Of a DNA stretch of 64,000 nucleotides, positions 16,681 through 25,570 are shown in pieces. The position numbers were made by a program, and so were the translations under genes. Within the stretch, counting starts at the first letter, position 1. The number at the start of each line of letters is the position of its first letter. Source of the stretch: [Clostridium] citroniae WAL-17108 (GTDB lineage: Bacteria > Bacillota > Clostridia > Lachnospirales > Lachnospiraceae); NCBI RefSeq assembly GCF_000233455.1, contig NZ_JH376426.1, positions 265,658 to 329,657 of the forward strand. The letters are read 5' to 3'. Below the pieces are notes generated by a model, which had not been told where the DNA came from, did not search any database, and worked only from the letters and a program-made list of their open reading frames with translations.

Positions 16681-18213
16681 ATGCATAAGTACATGAAACG
16701 TACTGCTGCCGCTCTCCTGGCCGGAATCTTTATTCTCGGACAGGCATGTACGGCATTTGCAGCACAGGACGATTCCAATTACGGGCCTGCCTTTGGCACC
16801 ACGAAACCTGCACAGGTTTCACCTGGCAGCGAACAGGCCCCTGGAGATAATCAAACACAGGCAGCGCCCCAGGAGACGCAGTCTCAGGAGACACAGCCCC
16901 AGCAGACCCAGGGCACTCCCACAGAGACCCTTCCGGGAAATGACGCGGCGGCCAATGCACAGGCCGATGCCAATGCAGCGGATGCCCAGGCGGCGGCCGA
17001 GCAGGCAGCGGCGGCTGAGGAAGCAGCCATGCAGGCGGCCATCATTGCCAACACGCCTTATCTCCAAATTCAGGTCCTTCGTCCTGACACTACCTGGAGT
17101 GAGCCGGTGATCGGCGACACCCCGGTGGCATCAGAGGGCGGCTTCCGCTCCCTGTGCATTTACTTAAACAACATTGTGGGCAATGTCCTGTACAGGACCT
17201 ACACCAGCGCCCATGGCTGGAGTGAATGGGCCATGAACGGCGACCACACCACGGTGTGGGAGGACGGATCCCTGGTGGAGGCGATCCAGATCCGTTTTAC
17301 CGGATTTGTGGGCAACACCTTTGATGTGTATTACAGCTCTACCCTCAATGACGGGACCGAACTCAACTGGGCCCGCAACGGCCAGACTGCCGGAACCATG
17401 GGCACGGGCAAGGTGATGCAGAGCTTCCGCGTGTCCCTGTGGGGAAAGAATGTGGACGGCGCCACCTACAACACCACCAAGCCGGTGGAAGCAGCTGCTC
17501 CGGACGGCATCCAGACCATTGACGGTGCTGTTGTTTACAGCAGCGGCACAGGCGTTCCCTTTACAGGATGGGGATGGAATGACAGGGACAGGTATTATTT
17601 TGTCAACAATGTTCCTGTAACTGGATGGCAGTATATTGACGGATACAAGTATTACTTTGACGAGACAGGAAAGGTGGTAACGGATCTGGAGCCGATCCTC
17701 GGCGCAACCGGTCCCTTCCTGATCCGGATCAACAAGCAGATGAACACCACCACCGTGTATGTGCAGGACGGCGGAAACGGCTTCATCATTCCCCTTAAGA
17801 CATTCCTGTGCTCCACCGGTGAGGATACTCCTCTGGGCACGTTCAAGACGCCTGAGAAGTACCGCTGGAGGCTGATGAACAGCGGTGTGTACACCCAGTA
17901 CGCAACCCGCCTTGGCTCCGGCTTAAGCTTCCTGCTCCACTCCATTATTTACGATTCACCCAATGTGAACACACTGAAGCCCGAGACTTATAACTTCCTG
18001 GGCGTGGTACGTTCCGCCGGCTGCATCCGCTATACATCCGGTGATTCCAAGTGGATCTTCGACCACTGCTCTCTGGGCACCACGGTTGAGGTATACAATT
18101 CCTCCATCCCCGGCCCATACGACAGGCCTGCCATTGAGCAGCCGATCTCTGCCGACCAGCACTGGGATCCTACGGACCCGGTTGCCGCAGCTGCTTTAAA
18201 CGCAGGTCAGTAG
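16681..18213 (+). CDS. Secreted L,D-transpeptidase with ChW and choline-binding-like repeats
   Basis: The 510-residue protein has a signal peptide ending near AFAA (residue 28), a Q/T/P/A-rich linker (about 40-120), a clostridial hydrophobic-W region (GWSEWAMNGD), a cell-wall-binding repeat region (GWQYIDGYKYYFDETGK), and a C-terminal YkuD domain. His420 and Cys448 in SAGCIRY are the catalytic pair. YkuD enzymes form or exchange L,D cross-links in peptidoglycan. The gene lies on the opposite strand between the two polysaccharide units, suggesting a role in wall remodelling or glycan anchoring (inference). AGGAGG precedes the ATG. Confidence 0.9.
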   Translation: MHKYMKRTAAALLAGIFILGQACTAFAAQDDSNYGPAFGTTKPAQVSPGSEQAPGDNQTQAAPQETQSQETQPQQTQGTPTETLPGNDAAANAQADANAADAQAAAEQAAAAEEAAMQAAIIANTPYLQIQVLRPDTTWSEPVIGDTPVASEGGFRSLCIYLNNIVGNVLYRTYTSAHGWSEWAMNGDHTTVWEDGSLVEAIQIRFTGFVGNTFDVYYSSTLNDGTELNWARNGQTAGTMGTGKVMQSFRVSLWGKNVDGATYNTTKPVEAAAPDGIQTIDGAVVYSSGTGVPFTGWGWNDRDRYYFVNNVPVTGWQYIDGYKYYFDETGKVVTDLEPILGATGPFLIRINKQMNTTTVYVQDGGNGFIIPLKTFLCSTGEDTPLGTFKTPEKYRWRLMNSGVYTQYATRLGSGLSFLLHSIIYDSPNVNTLKPETYNFLGVVRSAGCIRYTSGDSKWIFDHCSLGTTVEVYNSSIPGPYDRPAIEQPISADQHWDPTDPVAAAALNAGQ

Positions 18214-18250
18214 GTTCATAACAGATACGGGATATGATTATAACAGATTA

Positions 18251-18296
18251 CAGGGCTGTGCCCGGATTTTCACGATCCGGGTCCAGCCCTGTTTTT
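18251..18296 (+). terminator. Rho-independent terminator of the L,D-transpeptidase gene
   Basis: CAGGGCTG (18251-18258) pairs with CAGCCCTG (18284-18291), with an inner CCGGAT/ATCCGG stem, followed by TTTTT. It is strong on the plus strand only. Confidence 0.9.
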
Positions 18297-19749
18297 ATGC
18301 CTGTGATGATCCCCTTCTTTTGATCATTCCCAGCAGATACATAAAACTTTCCATTTTTAATATCCAGGCCGCGCCCCCGTAGAACAGGGCCCCTGCCACG
18401 ATCTGCATAACCAGTTTCCCCCATGGGCCGCCGGGCAGTGCAAACTGCAGGAAATATACAAAAATGCACATTACAGCGGAGAGAGCCATGGAAGGCATGA
18501 TATCCATCCACTGGCTGGATATGCTGTACCCAAGCAACTTCTTGTTGGGCCATGCGTTGATAAAGGTACACAGAAAATCGATCCCCGCCTTGATGGACAC
18601 CAGGATCACCGGGCTGTACATGGCCCCGATCACAAGTCCCATGATACCGATGGATTTCTTGATGACCTCCAGTTTCAGGAAAATATCGCTGCGCCCCACC
18701 GCATTGATGGCCTGAAGGTTGGTGATGTGGATGGGCCAAAAGGAGTATGCGATACACATGATCCGCAGATACGGCACGCAGATCATCCATTTTTCCCCCA
18801 ACAGGGCCAGCACCATGGTGTCCGCCACCGCAAACAGCCCCAACAGCATTGGCAGGACCAAAAAGGAACTGGTCCTGATCGCCCTGCGCACCATGCTCCT
18901 GACCTGGGCAATGTCCCCCTGTCTGGAGGAAAATGCCGGCAGCAGCACTGCCTGGATGGCCGCCCCCAGGTTATTGACAATCAGTTTTGGGAACTGGTCG
19001 CCTCTGTTGTAAGCGCCCAGAAGTTCCTCATTGTAGATTTTCCCCATGATCAGGCCGTACAGATTGTTAAACAGCGTATCCAGCAGAGCTGCTAAAAGGA
19101 GTTTCCAGCCAAAGGCAAACATGGCCCGAACCCGCCCTATGGCAAACATAAAGCCCGGCTTCCAGCTGACCGTAACAAACAAGGCGGTCATGAGGGCCAG
19201 GTAATAAGAGATCTGCTGTCCCACCATGGCCCATACACCGAGTCCCCTGAACGCCATGGTTATGCTCACAGCCCCGGATACCAGGACCGCTGCCATGGTC
19301 GCCTTAAACAGGCCCTTAAACTCCATTTTCCTGGAAACATAGGCTGTCTGCACTGAGATGACGGCCCCCGGAAACAGCACCACTGAGAGCACCCTTACAA
19401 TGGGTACCAGCACATCACTGCGGTAAAATCCTGCAATGGAGGGGGCTGCCATGTACAGCACAACGTACATAGCCGCCGCAATGGCAAGGCTGAAATAAAA
19501 AACCGATGAAAAATCCACGTCATCGGAATGGCGCTTCTGCACCAGGGCCGTGCTGAAACCATTTTGCACCACCACATTGGCAATGGTGATAAATATCATG
19601 ATTATACTTACAAGCCCATATTCCGCCGGGCTCAACAGCCGGGCCAGGATAATGGCGATCACAAACTGAATGCCCTGGGCCCCGCCATTCTCCAATATTT
19701 TCCAGAACAATCCGTGCATGACCTTGTTCTTAATCTCCGTATCTGCCAA
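18295..19749 (-). CDS. Polysaccharide flippase (WzxC/TuaB-like), second of two
   Basis: The 484-residue protein has about 12-14 hydrophobic spans. Its start, GLFWKILENGGAQGIQFVI, and ARLLSPAEYGLVS are typical of WzxC/TuaB lipid-linked glycan exporters. It is the last gene of the first polysaccharide unit (glf, GT2, GT2, flippase). The start is a TTG at 19749 with AAGGAAG upstream; no better start exists in frame. A GT2 gene precedes it by 51 bp. It differs clearly from the flippase at 10371-11693. Confidence 0.83.
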   Translation of the reverse strand: MADTEIKNKVMHGLFWKILENGGAQGIQFVIAIILARLLSPAEYGLVSIIMIFITIANVVVQNGFSTALVQKRHSDDVDFSSVFYFSLAIAAAMYVVLYMAAPSIAGFYRSDVLVPIVRVLSVVLFPGAVISVQTAYVSRKMEFKGLFKATMAAVLVSGAVSITMAFRGLGVWAMVGQQISYYLALMTALFVTVSWKPGFMFAIGRVRAMFAFGWKLLLAALLDTLFNNLYGLIMGKIYNEELLGAYNRGDQFPKLIVNNLGAAIQAVLLPAFSSRQGDIAQVRSMVRRAIRTSSFLVLPMLLGLFAVADTMVLALLGEKWMICVPYLRIMCIAYSFWPIHITNLQAINAVGRSDIFLKLEVIKKSIGIMGLVIGAMYSPVILVSIKAGIDFLCTFINAWPNKKLLGYSISSQWMDIMPSMALSAVMCIFVYFLQFALPGGPWGKLVMQIVAGALFYGGAAWILKMESFMYLLGMIKRRGSSQA

Positions 19750-19800
19750 AGCACAACTTCCTTTCCTTAAGATCCGTACAAAAAAGTGCCTGCCAGAGCA

Positions 19801-20841
19801 TCAGTTGCTCCCCCTGACCATTCTCTGGAGCAGACGGTACAGACCGGGGGCCAGTATCTCAAACCGTATAAAAAACCTGGTCCTGAAGCTGAGTTCCCTG
19901 TAATACCTTCTGTATTCCTTACTCATGACCTGATCATAATGCTTTGTATTGACCTGGGTAAGAAAATAGATCCGCGTTGCAGCGCTCACTGCCTGCTCAT
20001 GGAACCTGCCTCCCGTGGCCCGGTCAAAGGCCTGATACATTTCCCTCATCTGGTCACTGTATCGCTTCTGTTTCCCTTCATAATCCCCCTGTTTCATCAG
20101 GTTGGTCCAGGAGCTGGCCACGCCCACCCGGTACACGCACATGGGCTCATCCATATAAAAGGCATCCCCCACCGATGCCATCATCAGCTGCATGGGAATG
20201 TCCCCCACCGGACAATCCAGATAATAATCAGGCAGTTTCTTGACGATCCAGGCCGGAAACACCAGGGAGGCCGTGGGATAACCTGAGGTCTTATCCACGA
20301 TCTCCTCCGGCTCCACCCTCCGGCTCTCCCCATAGGGGCGCATCAAACCTTCTGTCTTAGAACCGTCCACGCTGATGATCTTTGCGCTGTGAAAACAAAG
20401 GGAACAATGGGGATGCTCCTTCAGGTAATCCACCTGCTTCTGAAGCTTATGGGGATCCGTCCAGTAATCATCGCCCTCACACATGGCAATGTATGTTCCC
20501 CGGGCTCTTGGGAAATTAAATATACTGATATTGGATATTCCCTTTGAATACTGGTTTTCCTCTCTCAGGATAGGCTTTATGATATGGGGATATCGCTCCG
20601 TGTACTCCCGGATGATATCCGCCGTGCCGTCAGTGGACGCATCATCATGAATCAGGATCTCGTAGGTAAAGTCCACCTCCTGCATGAGAAACCCGTCCAG
20701 GGCGCTCCTTATATACGAAGCATGGTTAAATGTGATACAGCAAATACTCACAGTGGGGCTGTCCCACAGCTCCCCGCCCTGCAGCGGATCCGCCTGATCC
20801 GCCGGTCCTCTGTGCACATTTTCCTTTATTCGCTCATCCAT
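19801..20841 (-). CDS. GT2 glycosyltransferase
   Basis: The 346-residue protein has a GT2 domain: VSICCITFNHASYIRSAL, ILIHDDASTDGT and CEGDDYWTDPHKLQKQ. The last is a motif of glycosyltransferases that act on branched surface glycans. The ATG at 20841 has GGAGA eight bases upstream; an earlier in-frame TTG at 20856 is less likely. It starts 4 bp after the preceding GT2 gene, so the two are probably translationally linked. Donor and acceptor are unknown. Confidence 0.82.
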   Translation of the reverse strand: MDERIKENVHRGPADQADPLQGGELWDSPTVSICCITFNHASYIRSALDGFLMQEVDFTYEILIHDDASTDGTADIIREYTERYPHIIKPILREENQYSKGISNISIFNFPRARGTYIAMCEGDDYWTDPHKLQKQVDYLKEHPHCSLCFHSAKIISVDGSKTEGLMRPYGESRRVEPEEIVDKTSGYPTASLVFPAWIVKKLPDYYLDCPVGDIPMQLMMASVGDAFYMDEPMCVYRVGVASSWTNLMKQGDYEGKQKRYSDQMREMYQAFDRATGGRFHEQAVSAATRIYFLTQVNTKHYDQVMSKEYRRYYRELSFRTRFFIRFEILAPGLYRLLQRMVRGSN

Positions 20842-20845
20842 TTTC

Positions 20846-21973
20846 TCAGTCTCCAATCAACAGCATCTGTCCCAGGGTACGCAGGACAGTATTTTTCGTA
20901 AAACCATACCTGAGTATGAGGAACATCTTGCCCGGCCTGCTCCTGCCCGGCAGGCCCGCAAACGCGGCCAGGATCTTCCTCTGCCCCGGGCTCAGCTCCT
21001 CCCCAAACAGCTCCAGCAGGCTCTCGGCCTGGCCGAACATCCGCCTGTAATTCTCCCTGGCCGCGCTCCCGTCCTTCAGGCGATTTTCCATTCCCGCCAG
21101 GTTATCACCCTTTTCCGCCCCCAGGGTGTTTGTCCCATGCTGGCGGTAAAGGTAAAGAGGCCGGTCCACACATCCCACGCATCCAAAACAGCTGGCAAGC
21201 AGCGCCAGCCAGGCATCATGCATCAGGCAGATTCTGGGGGTATGCTCCAGGTAGGGAAGCAGATAACGGTTGATCATGACCGCTCCGCCTGTCACATTGT
21301 TCTGGACCAGCAACTGGGAAAGCCGGGTGCGCTCCGGGGATATTTTCTGATACCTGAAAAAGCTGGGGGCGATTTCCCTCAGATCCTCATCCACCACTTT
21401 CAGGTCGGAGTGGACCAGGATCGGAGGCGTGGGACCGGGTTCTTTGGCATTTGTTCCAGCATTTGTTCCGGGCTCGGCCCCGGCATTTGTTCCACTACCC
21501 GGCTCGGCCCCTGCCGCATTCCCATTTCTTTCCATCTGTTTCATCTTCCCAAGAAGGATCTCCGCCTTTTCAGGCAGCCACACATCATCTTGGTCGCTGA
21601 GCATAAAATACCCTGCGCCGGCAGCCTCCCTTAACCGGAGACAAGTCTCCTCCCCCAGGTCATAGATCCCGTTCCAGGCCTCCATGCCCCGGCCTGAGGC
21701 CAGGTCCGCCATCAGCTTCAGCATGGCAAGAAAATGGGCCGCCGCACCGCCCGATCTAATTTTCCGGTGAAGGACGATCACCTGGTCTCCATGCTCCGCC
21801 CCATACCGGTCCAGAAGTTTGTCTGTGCCGTCTGAGGAACAGTCATCAGATACCACAAGAAGGATTCCTCCCTGGCTCTGGGCCAGGATGGAATCCATCT
21901 GCTCTTTAATATATTCCCTGCCATTGTATGCGGCTGCCAAAACTGTTATAAGATGGTCTGTGCCCTGGCTCAT
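20846..21973 (-). CDS. GT2 glycosyltransferase with a low-complexity insert
   Basis: The 375-residue protein has GT2 motifs (ITVLAAAYNGREYIKEQM, VVSDDCSSDGT, LSDQDDVWLPEKAE) like rhamnosyltransferases of the WbbL/RfbF sort. Between the DDVW segment and the rest lies an insert built from GTNAGAEPG-like units, not expected in this fold and possibly a surface loop of variable length. The ATG at 21973 has GGGTGA upstream. It follows glf by 21 bp. Confidence 0.82.
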   Translation of the reverse strand: MSQGTDHLITVLAAAYNGREYIKEQMDSILAQSQGGILLVVSDDCSSDGTDKLLDRYGAEHGDQVIVLHRKIRSGGAAAHFLAMLKLMADLASGRGMEAWNGIYDLGEETCLRLREAAGAGYFMLSDQDDVWLPEKAEILLGKMKQMERNGNAAGAEPGSGTNAGAEPGTNAGTNAKEPGPTPPILVHSDLKVVDEDLREIAPSFFRYQKISPERTRLSQLLVQNNVTGGAVMINRYLLPYLEHTPRICLMHDAWLALLASCFGCVGCVDRPLYLYRQHGTNTLGAEKGDNLAGMENRLKDGSAARENYRRMFGQAESLLELFGEELSPGQRKILAAFAGLPGRSRPGKMFLILRYGFTKNTVLRTLGQMLLIGD

Positions 21974-21994
21974 ACCTGTATCACCCAAAAATCA

Positions 21995-23095
21995 TCACCC
22001 AAATATTTCCTCTGCCCGCCTCATGGCTGACTCAATTACCTTGTCCATGTCATAATACTTATATTCTCCCAGACGGCCGCCAAACCATACATGTTCCTCC
22101 GCCTTTGCCAGCTGCTCATAGCGGCAGAACAGTTCCTGGTTTTTCTGGTCATTGACCGGATAATAGGGCTCCATCCCCTCCTGCCAGCTCACCGGATATT
22201 CCCTGGTTATAACAGTCTTTGGCTGGCTTCCGAACTCAAAGTGCTTGTGCTCGATCACCCTGGTATACGGTGTCTCCCTGTCTGTATAGTTGACAACAGC
22301 CACGCCCTGGTGGTTCTCCTCCTCCAGGACCTGGGATTCAAATCTCAGGCTGCGGTATTCCAGTTTCCCGAACCGGTAACCATAAAACGCGTCAATGGTT
22401 CCCGTATAGACTACGGTTTCGCCCAGACTGTCGTAATGCTCCCTGTTCTCCAGGTAATCCACTCCCGTCTCTATGTCACAGCCCTCGAACAGCTTTTCCA
22501 TGATCACGTTATATCCGCCTATGGGGATTCCCTGGTACAGGTCATTAAAATAATTGTTGTCATAGGTATACCGCACAGGAATGCGCTTGATGATAAAGGC
22601 CGGAAGCTCCCTGCAGTCCCTGCCCCACTGTTTTTCCGTATACCCCTTGATCAGTTTTTCGTACAGTTCCCGTCCAACCAGGCTGATCGCCTGCTCCTCC
22701 AGGTTCCTGGGCTCTTCTTTTATCTCAGCCCTCTGCTTCTCAATGACGGCCTTTGCCTCATCCGGCGTGGAAATGCCCCACATCTTGCTGAATGTATTCA
22801 TATTAAAGGGCATGTTATACATCTCCCCCTTAAAATTAGCCACCGGGCTGTTGGTATAGCGGTTAAACTCCGCAAGGCTGTTCACAAACTCCCACACCTT
22901 TTTATTGCTGGTATGGAATATATGGGCGCCATACTTATGAACATGGATTCCCTCCACATCCTCACAATATATATTTCCCCCAATATGGTCCCGTTTCTCC
23001 AGAACCAGGCATGTCTTTTTGTTCTTTCTTGCATACCAGGCAAATACTCCTGCGTATAGCCCGCTGCCAACCAACACATAATCATAATGTTTCAT
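21995..23095 (-). CDS. glf: UDP-galactopyranose mutase
   Basis: The 366-residue flavoprotein has an FAD-binding start (YVLVGSGLYAGVFAW), the KYGAHIFHT segment and RYTYDNNYFNDLYQGIP, all hallmarks of Glf. It converts UDP-galactopyranose to UDP-galactofuranose, so the polymer likely contains galactofuranose. It heads the first polysaccharide unit. The ribosome site AGGAGGAGA lies nine bases before the ATG, and the first copy of a 51-bp hairpin repeat starts directly upstream of that site. Confidence 0.95.
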   Translation of the reverse strand: MKHYDYVLVGSGLYAGVFAWYARKNKKTCLVLEKRDHIGGNIYCEDVEGIHVHKYGAHIFHTSNKKVWEFVNSLAEFNRYTNSPVANFKGEMYNMPFNMNTFSKMWGISTPDEAKAVIEKQRAEIKEEPRNLEEQAISLVGRELYEKLIKGYTEKQWGRDCRELPAFIIKRIPVRYTYDNNYFNDLYQGIPIGGYNVIMEKLFEGCDIETGVDYLENREHYDSLGETVVYTGTIDAFYGYRFGKLEYRSLRFESQVLEEENHQGVAVVNYTDRETPYTRVIEHKHFEFGSQPKTVITREYPVSWQEGMEPYYPVNDQKNQELFCRYEQLAKAEEHVWFGGRLGEYKYYDMDKVIESAMRRAEEIFG

Positions 23096-23110
23096 TCCGG
23101 ATCTCTCCTC

Positions 23111-23161
23111 CTCGTTATGAGCACTTGGAGACCGTATTTTGGTCTCCTACGTGCGATACAT
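23111..23161. repeat. 51-bp hairpin repeat, copy 1
   Basis: This copy is identical to the one at 23206-23256 except for one base. It contains GGAGACC (23127-23133) and GGTCTCC (23141-23147), a perfect 7-bp stem with a 7-nt loop. It abuts the ribosome binding site of glf and so may lie in the glf leader. Confidence 0.85.
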
Positions 23162-23205
23162 GTCACTGGCACTTAGTGAGGTTTCCCACGAACTTAGTGC
23201 AGTGG

Positions 23206-23256
23206 CTCGTTATGAGCACTTAGAGACCGTATTTTGGTCTCCTACGTGCGATACAT
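23206..23256. repeat. 51-bp hairpin repeat, copy 2
   Basis: Second direct copy, 95 bp from the first. The 44 bp between them holds another dyad (GCACTTAG ... CTTAGTGC). The whole 146-bp block resembles an interspersed palindromic (REP-like) element between the divergent glf and M13 peptidase genes. No other copy was seen in the window. Confidence 0.85.
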
Positions 23257-23344
23257 CTAAGCGTTTATTTGCTTTCACAATTGTACTATGTTTTTACGGA
23301 AATGTAAATGAGGTTTGGGATTCGTACAGAAAGGAGACATTTTA

Positions 23345-25552
23345 ATGAAAAAAAGAAATCATTCCTCTGTCTGGACCGCGGTCGCGGTCGCCATGGCCCT
23401 GGCTGTCATCAGCTATTACCCTGAAAACCACGGGGGATCCGGTCCTTCCCATGGGGAAAAAGCCCCGGACTCTTCCCCTGACTTCCCTGCACATGACGCT
23501 TCCACCCCGGACTCCTCCACCCCGGACTCCTCCGCCCCGGACTCCATCCGCGCCTCAGAAGCAGCCGCACCGCCCAGGGCCAGTACGGTCCCGTCTTACG
23601 CTGATGATTTTTACAGCGCGGTAAACCGCCGGACTCTGGAGGAGTGGACGATTCCGGCAGACCAGCCTGAGATAAGCTGGTTCCGGGTATCCCGGGAGGA
23701 CAGTTATGAAAAGGTCAACAAAATCATCCAACAGGTTTCCTCCCTGGAATCCCCCCTGGAGAATACCCGGGAGAACGCCCGGGAAGGCGCCTTGGGGAAT
23801 AGTCAGGAACGTCCCCGGGAAAGCAGGGATATGTATAATATCCGTGCCCTGAACCTGACCGGACTGGATAAGGAAGCCAGGGACAAGGGAGGTTACGGCC
23901 AGGCGGCCGGAGCATTTCTTAAGGAGGTGGACGGAGCCGGGACACTGGACCAGCTGTTAAGATCCTGCCTCCAGTTCCACAAGGATTACGGATATTACAG
24001 CCTGATAGGAATTGAGTATGAAGGGGACAGCCAGGACTCCTCGGTCAAAGCAGCCTACGTGTGCCCGCCGGACAAGGGGCTTACAAGGGAAATATGGTTT
24101 TCAGAGGATGACTCCAACAAGAAACGTGTGGAGGAATATATAAAATATCTCACCACACTCCAGGAAATAAACGGAGCAAGTCATCAGGAGGCAGTGGAAA
24201 CCGTGGCGCAGGTGACTGCAATGATGAAGGATCTGGCATCCTCGTCCCTGACTATACAGGAGGCCTATGATTCGTCTAAGACCTACAATGTGTATACAGC
24301 AAAGGATGCGGCTGCTATTTATTCCGGCGCACTTCCCTTTTCCCTCCTGGAAGATGTCTACGGCGTTCAGCAGACTGAAAAAACCATCATACCGGAGCCC
24401 GACCTGTGCCGTAAGTTGGGCCAATACCTTTCAGAGGAACATCTTCCTCTCTTGAAACGTTATGTAAAGACATGCCTGTATTCGGACCTGTCCCGGATCG
24501 CAGGCACAAAGTCCCTGGATGCGGCCCAGGTATATGAGACATCCGCCAACGGCATTGAACAGAAAAAATCATTTGACAGGACCGTATCCGAATCCGTCCA
24601 GCAGTTTTTGGGATATCAGTGCGGCAGGATATACTGCCAAAACTATTTTGACGAGAGTGCCAAACAGGATGTGACCGCTATGATCCAAAAAATCATAAGG
24701 GTATATGACCAGCGGCTTGCATCAATGGACTGGATGAGCGGGTCCACACGGCAGGAAGCCCGGAAAAAGCTGGCTAACCTGACCATAAAGGTGGGCTATC
24801 CGGATCAATGGCCCCAGGACAGATATGAACTGGAATTAACTCCCCCCGATCAGGGCGGGCTCTATATAGATAATATCCTGTCCCTAAAAAAAGCGGAACA
24901 GGATTTCAGGTTTGAGACCAGACACGATCCCGTGGACAGAGGCGAATGGGGGATGACTCCCCAGACCGTCAATGCCTATTATAACCCCGGGAACAATGAA
25001 ATCGTATTCCCGGCAGCCATCCTGCAGGCCCCCTTCTACTCTGCCAATGGGAATCCGGTGGCCAATCTCGGCGGCATCGGAACCGTGATCGGGCACGAGA
25101 TCACCCATGCCTTTGACACTACCGGCTCCCAGTATGATGAAAAGGGAAACCTGCGGGACTGGTGGACTGATGAGGACCGACAGCATTTTAAGGAGCTGGG
25201 CCAAAAAGTCATAGATTACTACAGCTTGATGGAGGTCAATGGGATACCGGTCAACGGCAGTCTCAGCGCCACGGAAAACATTGCTGATCTCGGGGCTGTC
25301 TCCTGCCTGACGGAGATTGCCAAAAAGGAAGGCTATGACCTGAAAGAGCTATACAAAGCCTACGCCTCTGTGTGGGCCAGCAAATACAGGGATGAATACC
25401 TGTCCTATATCATGTCCAATGATGTCCATGCCCCCGGGATCATACGTGTCAATGGGGTTCTGTCCGCAACCGATGGCTTCTATACTGCCTTTGACATAAA
25501 AGAGGGGGACGGCATGTATCGGAAGCCGGAAGACCGGCCTAAAATATGGTAG
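23345..25552 (+). CDS. M13 family (neprilysin/PepO-like) zinc metallopeptidase, membrane-anchored
   Basis: The 735-residue protein has an N-terminal hydrophobic anchor (residues about 10-25), a Ser/Pro/Asp-rich stalk with a PDSSTPDSS repeat, then the M13 peptidase domain. NAYYNPGNNEIVFPA is the substrate-binding segment; H584 and H588 in HEITHAFD and E644 in ENIADLG bind zinc. The usual CxxW end is replaced by a sequence ending in IW. M13 enzymes cleave small peptides; here it is probably outside the cell. AAGGAGA precedes the ATG. It stands alone between glf and treC, with which it converges 18 bp apart. Confidence 0.9.
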   Translation: MKKRNHSSVWTAVAVAMALAVISYYPENHGGSGPSHGEKAPDSSPDFPAHDASTPDSSTPDSSAPDSIRASEAAAPPRASTVPSYADDFYSAVNRRTLEEWTIPADQPEISWFRVSREDSYEKVNKIIQQVSSLESPLENTRENAREGALGNSQERPRESRDMYNIRALNLTGLDKEARDKGGYGQAAGAFLKEVDGAGTLDQLLRSCLQFHKDYGYYSLIGIEYEGDSQDSSVKAAYVCPPDKGLTREIWFSEDDSNKKRVEEYIKYLTTLQEINGASHQEAVETVAQVTAMMKDLASSSLTIQEAYDSSKTYNVYTAKDAAAIYSGALPFSLLEDVYGVQQTEKTIIPEPDLCRKLGQYLSEEHLPLLKRYVKTCLYSDLSRIAGTKSLDAAQVYETSANGIEQKKSFDRTVSESVQQFLGYQCGRIYCQNYFDESAKQDVTAMIQKIIRVYDQRLASMDWMSGSTRQEARKKLANLTIKVGYPDQWPQDRYELELTPPDQGGLYIDNILSLKKAEQDFRFETRHDPVDRGEWGMTPQTVNAYYNPGNNEIVFPAAILQAPFYSANGNPVANLGGIGTVIGHEITHAFDTTGSQYDEKGNLRDWWTDEDRQHFKELGQKVIDYYSLMEVNGIPVNGSLSATENIADLGAVSCLTEIAKKEGYDLKELYKAYASVWASKYRDEYLSYIMSNDVHAPGIIRVNGVLSATDGFYTAFDIKEGDGMYRKPEDRPKIW

Positions 25553-25570
25553 GGACAGACGGATTTACCG

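Noticed and set aside
23111..23256. Possible two-repeat CRISPR array (51-bp repeats, 44-bp spacer)
   Set aside because: The repeats are too long, the spacer shares dyad motifs with the repeats, there are only two copies and no cas gene is present.
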